The notes beneath the pieces are model-generated. The model was not told where the DNA came from. It saw nothing but the letters and a program-made list of their open reading frames with translations, and did not search any database. This document shows, piece after piece, positions 38,939-47,858 of a stretch of DNA of 64,000 bases. This DNA is from Parasediminibacterium sp046546515. Its GTDB lineage: Bacteria > Bacteroidota > Bacteroidia > Chitinophagales > Chitinophagaceae. How positions within the stretch are numbered: position 1 is the stretch's first letter; each line of letters begins with the position of its first letter. The translations under genes and the position numbers were made by a program. The stretch is from positions 62,001-126,000 of the forward strand of contig NZ_JBKHKJ010000001.1 of NCBI RefSeq assembly GCF_046546515.1. The letters run 5' to 3'.

Positions 38939-39108
38939 TTAGTCAAAGACGTTTCGTTTGAGGTGGTTTTGGTTGTTTTAGGCAGGCCAGCAATTTGCGA
39001 TTTTAGAAACAAATATTAGAATAATGGGTTTCTGTGTTATGAAAATGAAGGCTGTTACGTTATATATGTGAGGAAACTATTTTACGCATCTAATCACACC
39101 TTAAAAAA

Positions 39109-40701
39109 ATGATACGACCAACTAAGGAAGAAAGAACTGCATTCAATGTTGATTACGCTGATAATACTGATTTTTCAGCCTATGCAAGGCTATTGCAAAG
39201 TAAATGGAGGGAGTGTAAGCAATACCCTTATGCCAAATATGGCAATTTTCTGGAGACTAAATTTGCCATGGACACCAAAGCAAATTTCTTAACAGAAAAT
39301 ATAAAAAACCTAGTAACAACTGCGATAGCAAATTCAGACAAAGAAGGCGCAATGATTCGCCAACCACGGATATGGGACAATTTGCTCTCCTCCCAGCCTT
39401 TGTGTTTTAATTTATTTGGAGAGCTTCATTTTGATTTAGAACTGGCAACAGCATACTTTAAAGAATTATTCCCAAATCGCATCGATACTGTAACTGCAGT
39501 TAAATTTGAATACTCAGCAGGAAGGGGCAATAAAAATTATACTGGAGACCATTCGGCTTTTGATGTGTTCGTTGAATATAAAAAAGATAATAGTAAAGGA
39601 TTTATAGGGATTGAAGTAAAATATGCAGAAAGTTTGCAGGAGGAAAAAGAACTTGATGCACTGGCAACTTTTAATAGGCATCAATCAACATATACATCTT
39701 TAACCCAAGGCGATATTTTCAAGCCTACTGCTATTGAATTTGTAAGTAAAGTGCCCTTGTCGCAAATTTGGCGAGACCACCTTTTATCTATCGCACACAA
39801 AAAAGATTATGACGAAGGCTTTTTTGTTTTTCTATTCCCTAAGGGCAATACCAACTGCCAAAAAGGAGTGGATGCTTATATCAGCAACCTTATTTCAGCG
39901 GATGAAGAAATAATGGGATTTTATCCAAGGTACTTGGATGATTTTATACGCACATTGAGAAAAATAAAAAATGTTGCTTGGACAAAAGAATTAGAACACC
40001 GATATTTAGGAAAACCAATGATGAATACAGAATACTTTAAACTTGCCAACCAATTAAATGAAGAATTTAAACCCATGCTTCTTGAAAATGAACTTCATTT
40101 CAGGGGCAGTTTAGGCTCTATGTCATTAATATCATTATCTCCAAATACCCCTGAATTAGGCATTAAGTGCAATGCTGAAAACTATAACACAGGCAATAAT
40201 ATAGAAAAAATAATTTTAGAAGATTTAGGCAAAATAAAAATTAAGTCCTCGCCAAAAAGGCCTACACCAGAAAAGCATCTACAGGCATGGATAATTAAAA
40301 ACGCATTTAACAGTCAAGGTAAACTGCCCTTTGGTGATAATATACAATTTATAACTTCTGAACTTGCACTTGAAAGCAATTCAGGAACCAAAGTAGTTGC
40401 TGACATTCTTGGGTACAGCACTACTACAAAACAACTCTGCATTATTGAATTGAAATCAAGTAGGCTAATGAAGGAGTTAATTAATCAAGTGAATATTTTT
40501 GAAGAAATAATCTTTGAGAATTTTGAATTCTTTACAACACTATTATTTATCAAGCTTAATATTGATTCAAGCACAGTATCTAAAAAAGTGAGGAAAATAA
40601 TAATTTGGCCTCATGAGCATACATCCCCATTGGTAAAACTAAAAGAAGCTGGTATTGAAGAGATTACTTACCACAACGTATATACGTTCAATAGCTTTTA
40701 A
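39109..40701 (+). CDS. Putative nuclease with two PD-(D/E)XK-like motifs
   Basis: This 530-residue protein resembles PGN_0703-like putative restriction endonucleases of Bacteroidota in its N-terminal 300 residues. One nuclease motif is D152 (SAFDVFVEY) with E169-V-K171 (GFIGIEVKYAES). After about residue 385 a second domain starts (EKHLQAWIIKNAF) and carries D432 (VVADILGYS) with E447-L-K449 (CIIELKSSRLMKELINQV). The spacing between Asp and ExK (15-17 residues) suits this fold in both cases. It lies just upstream of higBA in an accessory patch. A defence nuclease is plausible. No methyltransferase is encoded nearby, so a classical restriction-modification pair is not supported. Confidence 0.7.
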   Translation: MIRPTKEERTAFNVDYADNTDFSAYARLLQSKWRECKQYPYAKYGNFLETKFAMDTKANFLTENIKNLVTTAIANSDKEGAMIRQPRIWDNLLSSQPLCFNLFGELHFDLELATAYFKELFPNRIDTVTAVKFEYSAGRGNKNYTGDHSAFDVFVEYKKDNSKGFIGIEVKYAESLQEEKELDALATFNRHQSTYTSLTQGDIFKPTAIEFVSKVPLSQIWRDHLLSIAHKKDYDEGFFVFLFPKGNTNCQKGVDAYISNLISADEEIMGFYPRYLDDFIRTLRKIKNVAWTKELEHRYLGKPMMNTEYFKLANQLNEEFKPMLLENELHFRGSLGSMSLISLSPNTPELGIKCNAENYNTGNNIEKIILEDLGKIKIKSSPKRPTPEKHLQAWIIKNAFNSQGKLPFGDNIQFITSELALESNSGTKVVADILGYSTTTKQLCIIELKSSRLMKELINQVNIFEEIIFENFEFFTTLLFIKLNIDSSTVSKKVRKIIIWPHEHTSPLVKLKEAGIEEITYHNVYTFNSF

Positions 40702-40723
40702 TTTTTTCTTTTAAATCTCCAAA

Positions 40724-40760
40724 AAAATGTTTTCCATAGGAAAACATTTTGTTATTTTTG
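40724..40760 (+). promoter_or_regulatory. 12-bp inverted repeat overlapping a -7 box in front of higB
   Basis: AAAATGTTTTCC (40724-40735) and GGAAAACATTTT (40739-40750) are perfect complements with a 3-bp centre. TATTTTTG (40753-40760), a match to TAnnTTTG, follows at once. This suits an operator bound by HigA that covers the toxin promoter. It could also serve as a terminator for the nuclease gene. Confidence 0.6.
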
Positions 40761-40763
40761 GCT

Positions 40764-41075
40764 GTGTTTAATATAATCACCAAAAATACATTGCTAGATT
40801 ATTGTAAAAAATATCCCCTTGCTGCGGTGGCATTGCAAGTATGGTATTATGAGCTGGCACAATGCAACTTTAAAAATTTCAATGAATTAAAAGAAGTCTA
40901 TGGCAATGCAAGCCTTGTTGCAGATGATAGGGTTGTCTTTAATATAATGGGCAATAAATACAGGCTTGTAGCAAGGATAATATTTGAATTTAAAGCCATA
41001 CAGATTAAATGGTTTGGAACTCATGCTGAATACGATAAAATTGATGTGACAACCATACAGTTTAAAAAGAAATAG
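40764..41075 (+). CDS. higB: HigB-type mRNA interferase toxin
   Basis: The product of about 103 residues belongs to the HigB_toxin branch of RelE-like RNases. It keeps the core VVFNIMGNKYRLVARIIFEFKAI and the C-terminal IKWFGTHAEYDKID. The start is probably GTG at 40764-40766, giving MFNIITKNTLLDYCKKYP as in relatives; a TTG five codons earlier is the alternative. The -7 box ends only 3 bp before the GTG, so the mRNA may be nearly leaderless. The higA antitoxin gene starts 2 bp after the stop. The toxin-first order is typical of hig loci. Confidence 0.88.
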   Translation: MFNIITKNTLLDYCKKYPLAAVALQVWYYELAQCNFKNFNELKEVYGNASLVADDRVVFNIMGNKYRLVARIIFEFKAIQIKWFGTHAEYDKIDVTTIQFKKK

Positions 41076-41077
41076 CT

Positions 41078-41434
41078 ATGGAACTTAAGATAATACAAAC
41101 AAAAAAAGAGCATCAAGCATACCTTGATTGGCTAGACGAAATGTTTGACAAAAAAGTAAAGCCTCATACTCCAGAAGGAGATAAAGTAGAAGTTGCTTTA
41201 TTGCTTGTGAAGCAATATGAGGACGAGCATTACCCTATACCAATGCCCGATCCTATCGATGCAATAAAAATAAAAATGCAGGAATTGGGTTTGAAAAACA
41301 AAGACTTGGTTGGCAAAGTTGGAACTAAAGGCTATGTATCTGCTTTGCTAAACAAACGCAAGCCATTGACATTGGAGCTGGCAAAATTATTTCATCGGGA
41401 GTTAAGCATTCCTTCTGATGTATTATTATCATAA
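41078..41434 (+). CDS. higA: HigA antitoxin with XRE-type helix-turn-helix
   Basis: The 118-residue protein has an acidic N-terminal region. An XRE-like DNA-binding domain follows at about 65-118 (AIKIKMQELGLKNKDLVGKVGTKGYVSALLNKRKPLTLELAKLF). It should neutralise the HigB RNase by direct binding and repress the shared promoter, probably at the inverted repeat at 40724-40750. It is translationally coupled to higB with a 2-bp gap. Confidence 0.88.
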   Translation: MELKIIQTKKEHQAYLDWLDEMFDKKVKPHTPEGDKVEVALLLVKQYEDEHYPIPMPDPIDAIKIKMQELGLKNKDLVGKVGTKGYVSALLNKRKPLTLELAKLFHRELSIPSDVLLS

Positions 41435-41476
41435 AAATTTATTCTATACTATTCTTTAAAAATTTTCCACTCGCAC

Positions 41477-42715
41477 ATGAACATAACCCCCTCTCGCCTC
41501 CAGCAACATTTCGAGGCAATGAGCCTGATAGGCAAAATTGGTGAAACAGGCACTTGCAGGCCTGCGCATACAGCATTGGAAAAACAAGGTTTCGAGTTGG
41601 CTGCATCGTGGATGCAAGCCGCTGGCATGAAAACCCATATCGATAATTTTGGCAACCTCATTGGCAGGCTTGAGGGTAAAAACCCAGAACTGCCTGTACT
41701 GATGATGGGTTCCCACCTGGATTCGCAGCCTTATGGTGGGCGGTTTGATGGAGTGGCAGGCGTGCTGTGCGCCATAGAGGTAGTAAAGACATTGTCCGAA
41801 AATGGGATAGTACCTGAACGCAGCATTGAAGTAATTTCTTTTGCTGATGAGGAAGGCTGGCGTTTTAAGAAAGGGCTTTTTGGTAGTCGTGGCATTTTAG
41901 GTAAACTGGAGGAAGGCGAATTGCAACGTGCCGACCAAGACGGCATTACCCGCGAAGTGGCCCTAAAAGAATTTGGCTGCGACATTACCAACTTCAAAGC
42001 ATCGGAATACAAACCCGGCAGCATTTTCTGCTTTTTGGAGCTGCATATAGAACAAGGGCCTGTATTGGATATTGGCAATAAGCCTATTGGCATTGTTACT
42101 GGCATCTCCGGTCCACTATGGCTAACGGTAAAGCTAAAAGGCATGGCTGGCCATGCGGGTTCTGTGCCTATGCCCATGCGCAAGGATGCATTGCTGGGTG
42201 CTGCCGAAATAATCGTTGCCTTGAATGAAATAGCTACGCAAGACCCGTCTGCCCCAACGGTGGGAACGGTGGGTACCATCAATGTATTCCCTGCTTCCAG
42301 AAATATTATCCCAGAAGAAGTGGAATTTACCCTTGATTTGCGGGACATTGACCTTGACCGACGCAACCGCTATGAAAAGCAGTTGATGGACAAAATTGCC
42401 GCTATCACGGCAAAACACAAATTGACTTATTCCATTTCAGAAGACACCAATAGCGAACCTCGCTATTGTGCCGACTGGATAAAAGATATTTTCCGCAGCA
42501 AGTGCAAAGAGCTAAACATAGATGCCCCCGAGTTGATGAGCGGCCCTTTCCATGATTCGTTAGCATTGTCTTATGCCTGCGACTATGGGATGATTTTTAT
42601 CCGCTCCAAAGACGGCATCAGCCACAACCCATTGGAATATTCTTCTTACGAAGATTTGGCATTGGGTACGGAATTACTGTATGCTTCTGTGTTGGAGATA
42701 TTGTCTAAACCATGA
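41477..42715 (+). CDS. M20-family Zn-dependent amidohydrolase (N-carbamoyl-L-amino-acid hydrolase/allantoate amidohydrolase type)
   Basis: The 412-residue enzyme contains the metal-binding residues of the hydantoinase/carbamoylase branch of M20: H80 and D82 (GSHLDSQPYGG), D91 (FDGVAG), E125-E126 (FADEEGWRF) and a later His in LELHIEQGPVLD. The dimerisation domain (GMAGHAGSVPMPMRKDAL) and the C-terminal SGPFHDSLALS and SHNPLEYSS are also present. It hydrolyses a C-N bond in a carbamoyl or ureido amino acid; the exact substrate cannot be read from sequence. No partner genes of purine or hydantoin breakdown lie beside it. Confidence 0.88.
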   Translation: MNITPSRLQQHFEAMSLIGKIGETGTCRPAHTALEKQGFELAASWMQAAGMKTHIDNFGNLIGRLEGKNPELPVLMMGSHLDSQPYGGRFDGVAGVLCAIEVVKTLSENGIVPERSIEVISFADEEGWRFKKGLFGSRGILGKLEEGELQRADQDGITREVALKEFGCDITNFKASEYKPGSIFCFLELHIEQGPVLDIGNKPIGIVTGISGPLWLTVKLKGMAGHAGSVPMPMRKDALLGAAEIIVALNEIATQDPSAPTVGTVGTINVFPASRNIIPEEVEFTLDLRDIDLDRRNRYEKQLMDKIAAITAKHKLTYSISEDTNSEPRYCADWIKDIFRSKCKELNIDAPELMSGPFHDSLALSYACDYGMIFIRSKDGISHNPLEYSSYEDLALGTELLYASVLEILSKP

Positions 42716-42851
42716 TTTAGGGAGATTAGATGGATTAAAGGAAATTGGGGGTGAGAAAGTTTAACCGCAAAGCTCGCAAAGTGATTTACAAAAAAAAACA
42801 CTTAGGACAATATAAAGTATTTTTATTACAAGGGCACGAGGGAATGGCAAG

Positions 42852-43154
42852 GCGCTATATCCACTTTTGGGTACTCGAAAAATGGTAGTAATGTTGCAAG
42901 GTTTTGTAACTGGCTACAAGATAAAAATGGGTAGGGATGCTTTGTTCACGCTGCTGCGGGAACAAGATTTGCTGATAAGGAGAAGGAAGCGAAAAGTACA
43001 GACAACCTTCTACAAGCACTGGCTAAAAAAGTACCCGAACCTGATAAGGGAGTATGTGCCGGCCGGCCCAAACGCACTGTGGGTAAGCGATATAACGTAC
43101 ATCGTGACAGACATGCATATTGAACTACTAAAATTTCAAGAAAAAATTGCTTAA
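42852..43154 (+). pseudogene. IS3-family transposase (OrfB) remnant
   Basis: The frame GTRKMVVMLQGF...YKIKMGRDALFTLL, RRRKRKVQTT, HWLKKYPNLIREYVP and PNALWVSDITYI matches the middle of IS3-type OrfB, including the first catalytic Asp in SDITY. After ITYIVT the similarity stops and the frame ends. The rest of the DDE domain and the OrfA part are missing, as are terminal inverted repeats. It is a decayed insertion between the amidohydrolase and the ABC permease genes. A motif GCAAAGCTCGCAAAG, common in Bacteroidota spacers, lies just upstream. Confidence 0.8.
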
Positions 43155-43160
43155 ATAACC

Positions 43161-44483
43161 TTACCTCCTCACCCATTTCCACATTTCTTTCCAAGTTGGT
43201 TTTTTGCCATACATCAGTATGCCTGTGCGGTATATTTTGCCACTTAGCCATGTAGTGAACATAAAGCCACCTATTAGTAAAAGCATGCTTAAAATTAGCT
43301 GCCAGTAAGGCACTGTGTTTGGTACGCCAAAAGGTATGCGTGCCATCATTACAATGGGCGAGGTAAGCGGGAAAAGGCTGCCAAAAACAGCCAAGCTGCC
43401 AGTAGGGTCATTCACTGCCCTTGTCATGATAACTATAGCAAAAATAATGGGCATGGTAATGGGCAGCGATAGGCTTTGCGCATCTTGCGGGTCTTCGTTC
43501 ACAGTACTGCCCACGGCTGCAAACAAGGCGGAATAGAGCAAGTAACCCCCAAGGAAGTAAAATATAAAACAACCAGCCAATAACCCAAGGTTAATATTGT
43601 CCAGGCCATGCAGTAAACCTGCCAAAGCCCCACTGTCTTTTGCTTGCTGTATGGCCTGCACGCCATTGCCACCGGGCATTGCATGAACAGTATCAGACAT
43701 CCCAGGTATAAATATGGGCAAAACGCCCCGGAGAAAAATAGTAAGCCCTATCCATATAAGGAATTGCAAAAGCCCCACTGCGCCAATGCCTGTTATTTTG
43801 CCCATCATTAGCTGGAATGGTTTTACGCTGCTGATAATTACCTCGGCTATGCGGTTGGTTTTTTCTTCCATCACGCCACGCATCACCATGGTGCCATAAA
43901 TGAACAGGATAATATAAATCATAAATCCCGAGATATAGCCTATAATATAGCTTACCTGTATTTTAGCATCATTTTCTTCCTTGCCTTCCAGCGTGGCAAA
44001 TTTTATTTCACTGCCTTTTTGAAGGCTGTCTAAATGGGATTTGCTTATCTGTAGGGTAGATAGCAAACGGTGTTCTTCCAGCGCATTGCCAAGTTTTTTT
44101 TGTATTTGGTCCCGCGTCATTAGGCCTACTGTTTTCCCGGAAATAAAAGACAATGTATCGCCTTTTGCTGCCTCAAAATTGCTGGCTACCCATACATAGC
44201 CGTCCAGTTCTTTTTTTGCTACTTTTTCCTTTAGCGAGGCAACCGTTTCTTTTTCCACAAACCTGAAAAATATATCGTCCCCATTTTCTATTTTGCCGCC
44301 AAACACGTTGGCATTATCGGCTACGGCTATTTTATAACTATCAGCACTCTTTACAGAAAAATAAATAATCATCCCATAAAAACCGAAGATGATTACTGGC
44401 AAAAGGATGGTCGTTAGCAGGAACGTTTTTTTCTGTACCCTGCTTAAAAATTCCCTTCTTGCTATGATGAATATTTTGTTCAT
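43161..44483 (-). CDS. ABC-2 type (NatB-like) transporter permease
   Basis: The 440-residue membrane protein has one N-terminal transmembrane helix (LTTILLPVIIFGFYGMIIYF). A large extracytoplasmic segment of about 140 residues follows, then five or six C-terminal helices (YIIGYISGFMIYIILFIYGTMVM, GIGAVGLLQFLIWIGLTIFL, GCFIFYFLGGYLLYSALFAAVGS). This is the plan of Na+/drug efflux ABC-2 permeases. The ATPase gene lies about 100 bp upstream on the same strand. The substrate is unknown. Confidence 0.88.
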   Translation of the reverse strand: MNKIFIIARREFLSRVQKKTFLLTTILLPVIIFGFYGMIIYFSVKSADSYKIAVADNANVFGGKIENGDDIFFRFVEKETVASLKEKVAKKELDGYVWVASNFEAAKGDTLSFISGKTVGLMTRDQIQKKLGNALEEHRLLSTLQISKSHLDSLQKGSEIKFATLEGKEENDAKIQVSYIIGYISGFMIYIILFIYGTMVMRGVMEEKTNRIAEVIISSVKPFQLMMGKITGIGAVGLLQFLIWIGLTIFLRGVLPIFIPGMSDTVHAMPGGNGVQAIQQAKDSGALAGLLHGLDNINLGLLAGCFIFYFLGGYLLYSALFAAVGSTVNEDPQDAQSLSLPITMPIIFAIVIMTRAVNDPTGSLAVFGSLFPLTSPIVMMARIPFGVPNTVPYWQLILSMLLLIGGFMFTTWLSGKIYRTGILMYGKKPTWKEMWKWVRR

Positions 44484-44586
44484 ATATTAGTGATAAGTAG
44501 TAAGTGATAAGTGGTAAATAGAACCGCGAGTAATCGGTAGTTGTTCGTGAGTAACTGGGAGTTATTCGTGAGTGCCTTTCATCCCT

Positions 44587-45528
44587 TTAGGGGATGGGGG
44601 TAGGGGAAAACGCCCTGCTAACAGCTTTTGTGCCTTCTACCAGATGGATAAAAATTTCATTCAGGCTGGGCAATATCTCGTTGAAAGACTCTATCGCAAT
44701 GCCTTCACTGATAAAATATTGCAATATCTCATTGCTTTTATGCCCTTCATTTATTTTCAGGATCAGCTCATTGCCTTTTTGGCTAACCAGTTCATAGAGG
44801 TTATTTTCAGCATAGGATGGCATACCCGCAAGCTTGATGCTGAACTTGTTTTCCTTAAACTGCTGCTTCACTTCGGCCACGGTGCCGTCTAATATTTTTT
44901 TACCGAGGTTCACAAGCACTATATGGTTGCATATTTCTTCTACCTGCTCCATGCGGTGCGTACTGAATATAACGGTGCTGCCTCGCTGTGCTAGGCCGTA
45001 GATTTCATCCTTAATAAGGTTGGCGTTTACCGGGTCTAGCCCGCTAAATGGCTCGTCAAGTATTATCAGCTTTGGCTCGTGCAAAACCGTGGTCACAAAT
45101 TGTAGCTTTTGGCTCATGCCCTTGCTTAGGTCTTCCACTTTTTTGTTCCACCAGCTTTCCATTTCCAAACGGCGAAACCAAAATTTTATTTTTTCCAAAG
45201 CCTCTGTTTTGCTCAAGCCTTTTAACTGGGCAAGGTAAATTGCTTGCTCGCCTATTTTCATTTTTTTGTACAACCCACGCTCCTCGGGCATATACCCAAT
45301 CTTGATGATGTCATTCTCGGCATCAAATGGCCTTCCATCAAAAGTAATGCTGCCACTGTCGGGGTAAAAAATACCTGTTATCATCCTAAGCAGTGTGGTT
45401 TTGCCAGCACCGTTAGGACCAAGCAAGCCAAAAATGCTTCCTTCTTCAATATTAAAGCTAATGTCATCCACTGCTTTTTGGGTAGCGTAGTGTTTTTTTA
45501 GGTGGCTGAGCTGCAATATGTCTGGCAT
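44587..45528 (-). CDS. ABC transporter ATP-binding protein (NatA-like)
   Basis: The 313-residue ATPase shows Walker A GPNGAGKTT (37-45), signature LSKGMSQK (134-141), Walker B LIILDEP (154-160) and the H-loop (STHRMEQ). The C-terminal extension (about 215-313) is typical of exporters paired with ABC-2 permeases. It drives the permease encoded downstream. The gene is preceded by an AAGAATT/TAGGAATT-rich spacer and the terminator at 45689-45732. Confidence 0.92.
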   Translation of the reverse strand: MPDILQLSHLKKHYATQKAVDDISFNIEEGSIFGLLGPNGAGKTTLLRMITGIFYPDSGSITFDGRPFDAENDIIKIGYMPEERGLYKKMKIGEQAIYLAQLKGLSKTEALEKIKFWFRRLEMESWWNKKVEDLSKGMSQKLQFVTTVLHEPKLIILDEPFSGLDPVNANLIKDEIYGLAQRGSTVIFSTHRMEQVEEICNHIVLVNLGKKILDGTVAEVKQQFKENKFSIKLAGMPSYAENNLYELVSQKGNELILKINEGHKSNEILQYFISEGIAIESFNEILPSLNEIFIHLVEGTKAVSRAFSPTPIP

Positions 45529-45688
45529 AGAATAATTAAGAATTGAGAATTAGGAATTAGGAATTAAAGAGCGATAACTTGCTTATGCTGGTTATTAAAT
45601 AATTTTCGTAACCCATTTTTTTACAGCTTTTAATTCCAGATTGTGCCTGTTAGTATTGTCTAGGCATATTTTATTACAAGCATAAAGC

Positions 45689-45732
45689 AAAAAAACAGGC
45701 ATTTATACAAAGAAAGTATAAATGCCTGTTTT
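45689..45732 (-). terminator. Strong hairpin with U-tract
   Basis: Perfect 17-bp arms (45692-45708 and 45716-45732, core ACAGGCATTTATAC) enclose a 7-base loop. On the minus strand a run of seven T follows. It should stop transcription coming from the DUF1573 genes. The stem also reads on the other strand. The rest of 45529-45926 has no gene; a CTTTGCG/CTTTGTGG-type spacer repeat lies near 45880-45915. Confidence 0.75.
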
Positions 45733-45926
45733 AGAACAAATTATTATATAAGTAATAGTTACTGAAATAAATCAATTTTCAATAAAACCGCTTAGAAATA
45801 AATAATCAATTTTGCATAGACTTTGTGTGCTTACATTAAGTCAAATGTTTTTCCAATAGAAACTGCTTCCTTTATGCTTCTTTGCGAAAAAACGTTGTGT
45901 ACTTTGTGGTTAAACCCAACTCCTTA

Positions 45927-46301
45927 CTACTCTGCTTTTGCAGCTATTACCTCGCCGTCTATCAATAAAACAATTGGCTCGGGGTGGTTAGCAAATTTTA
46001 CAGTTACGTCTTTCTTAAAAGGACCAGTAGCTGCTGCATTGTAGGTAACTTTTATTTTAGCTTCCTTGCCTTTGCCTATCGGCTCTTTTGGGTAATCGGG
46101 CGTGGTGCAGCCACATCCTGCAACCGCATTTTCTACAATCAAGGGCTTGTTGCTTTCATTTGTAAAAGAAAAGAAAAAACTAACAGGCTTGTTTTGTTTT
46201 ATTTTTCCAAAACTGTGCTTCAACTCTTTAAACTTAATGTCGTTTTGTGCGCTAAGCCCAAAGGAAACAAACAATGCACAGGCAACTAATAGGTGCTTCA
46301 T
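45927..46301 (-). CDS. DUF1573 secreted protein
   Basis: This 124-residue protein has a signal peptide (VACALFVSFGLSAQ) and one DUF1573 domain (FKELKHSFGKIKQNKPVSFFF, GCGCTTPDYPKEPIGKGKEAKI). DUF1573 is an immunoglobulin-like fold (ASH/MSP-related) common in Bacteroidota, with no settled function. It lies 9 bp after another DUF1573 gene, and the two form an operon. Confidence 0.9.
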   Translation of the reverse strand: MKHLLVACALFVSFGLSAQNDIKFKELKHSFGKIKQNKPVSFFFSFTNESNKPLIVENAVAGCGCTTPDYPKEPIGKGKEAKIKVTYNAAATGPFKKDVTVKFANHPEPIVLLIDGEVIAAKAE

Positions 46302-46310
46302 ATTTTATTT

Positions 46311-46793
46311 TTAATTAGATTGAGTAGGGTTTTTCATTTTTTGTGTAGCCCCGTTTGCTGGTGCTGCTTCTTCTGCTGGCTTAAATGTTTCGCCATGGAA
46401 AGTTACTTGCTTGCTTAGTCCACCGCTGAAAAAGAACGTTACAAATTTGGTGAATGCACCATTAGTGCCGCCATTGAAACCTAGGGTAACTGTAACTGTT
46501 TGACCGGGGGCTATTTTCTCGCCCTTGGTGTATCCGTGTGGGGTAGTACAGCCGCAACCTGCTTGAACATTATCCAATGTTACTGAATCTGCGCTAATGT
46601 TTTTTACTTTCACTACATATTCAGTAGGTTTACCAAAAGGGATTTTGCCAAAATCGTAGTCTGCATTAACAAATTCCAATGTTTTGTTAATGTCTTTTTG
46701 TACAATAACACCTGGGGTTGTAGTGGTGGTAAGCTGTGCATTTATAACTGTTGAAAGAAACAATGCACAGAATAAAATGGTTAAATTTTTCAT
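46311..46793 (-). CDS. DUF1573 secreted protein
   Basis: The 160-residue paralogue of the next gene has a signal peptide (ILFCALFLSTVINAQ) and the same DUF1573 core (YDFGKIPFGKPTEYVVKVKN, AGCGCTTPHGYTKGEKIAPGQ). A short Ala/Glu/Asn-rich tail follows. The conserved GCGCTTP motif is shared by both. It heads the two-gene operon; the function is unknown. Confidence 0.9.
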   Translation of the reverse strand: MKNLTILFCALFLSTVINAQLTTTTTPGVIVQKDINKTLEFVNADYDFGKIPFGKPTEYVVKVKNISADSVTLDNVQAGCGCTTPHGYTKGEKIAPGQTVTVTLGFNGGTNGAFTKFVTFFFSGGLSKQVTFHGETFKPAEEAAPANGATQKMKNPTQSN

Positions 46794-47028
46794 CTTTTAA
46801 TGTTTAATGCTGTAAAAATATCGCTTTATCAGTAACGTTTACTAAATATCAAGCCAAAAATTTTATCTTTATCAAACTTTAATATTTTTTCACAATTCAC
46901 TTTCAATTTTGTTCAAATAGCCACTATGGCACAACGACTCAAAGATGCACTAAGGGTTTACGGAAAAGAAGAATTAACCAAAAAACTTACGTTAATATTA
47001 AAAGTTTTTCTAGCTCCCAACCATATAG
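46794..47028. other. Upstream region of the DUF1573 operon
   Basis: AT-rich spacer with the presumed DUF1573 promoter. A TATTTTTA box lies about 20 bp before the start at 46793. No gene is seen; a 22-codon reading frame at 46926 is too short to support. Confidence 0.4.
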
Positions 47029-47518
47029 GGTGCATTTCAAATCTTCGCTTTTTATTCCCCTTTTTTATTTATCAGCAACATACATAATTGATGCTAATAG
47101 CCTCATTTAAATCTCAACCTCTCCCCAGTTATCTCCGAAAGGAGATGGAGCAAGAACAAAAGAGGGAATAATAAGAACTAAGCGAATATTTGAAATGGAT
47201 TTTTTTCTTCTTTTTCCGTGATTTATTTTTTTAGAATCTATCTTTTTGCCTATAACTCATTGACATTCAGTTATTTATGTTTTTTTAGCCTCGTTTTTTA
47301 TGATAATTTATATGAATTTTATAATAGTTTATTGATAGTAAAATGATAGTTTATTGATAATGGATTAATAATTTATTGATAAGAAACTAATAAGATTTTG
47401 ATGGTGGATTATCATTTTCCCTAGTGATATACCAGCTGGTGAAGGAGCTAAAGCTAATGTGGCTAGTTGCTGTTTTAATGTAAAGTTGGCATGGAAAAAT
47501 ATATAGCCCAAAATAAAA

Positions 47519-47597
47519 ATCCTATATGGGGGAAATATGCCCCCATGAGCATCCCAAATTTCCCCCTATATGGGGGTATACTTCCCCCATATAGGAT
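47519..47597. repeat. GGGGG-rich hairpin of copy C
   Basis: Outer arms ATCCTATATGGGGGAA and its complement enclose further CCCCCAT/ATGGGGG sequences, so several alternative stems are possible. It ends CCCCCATATAGGATTGT, as at 35016 and 62811. Confidence 0.75.
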
Positions 47598-47759
47598 TGT
47601 GCTTTTCAATATCCCGTAAATTATTCCCAATTTTACAGTAAATGGCACTCTTTCTCACAGTCTGACCTCCATGCCCTACCATCTGTCCTTAGCCTCGTGG
47701 CACTATTTTTAACATCAAAATAAAAAGTTATAATATGTATATTTCCAAATCAAAAAAAT

Positions 47760-47858
47760 CACTCACTTTTCACTCACAAATCACTCACTTTCCACTCACA
47801 AAACACGCACAAATCACTCATTTTTCACTCATAAAACACTCACCAATCACTCACTTAT
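47760..47858. repeat. Nine 11-bp iterons, array 2
   Basis: Nine units of exactly 11 bp (99 bp in all) have the consensus CACTCAC plus four A/T-rich bases. Units 1, 2 and 5 are identical to those of array 1. The array begins 163 bp after the hairpin, close to the 177 bp seen in array 1. Confidence 0.9.

Noticed and set aside
39109..40701. Classical type II restriction-modification system
   Set aside because: No DNA methyltransferase gene is nearby.
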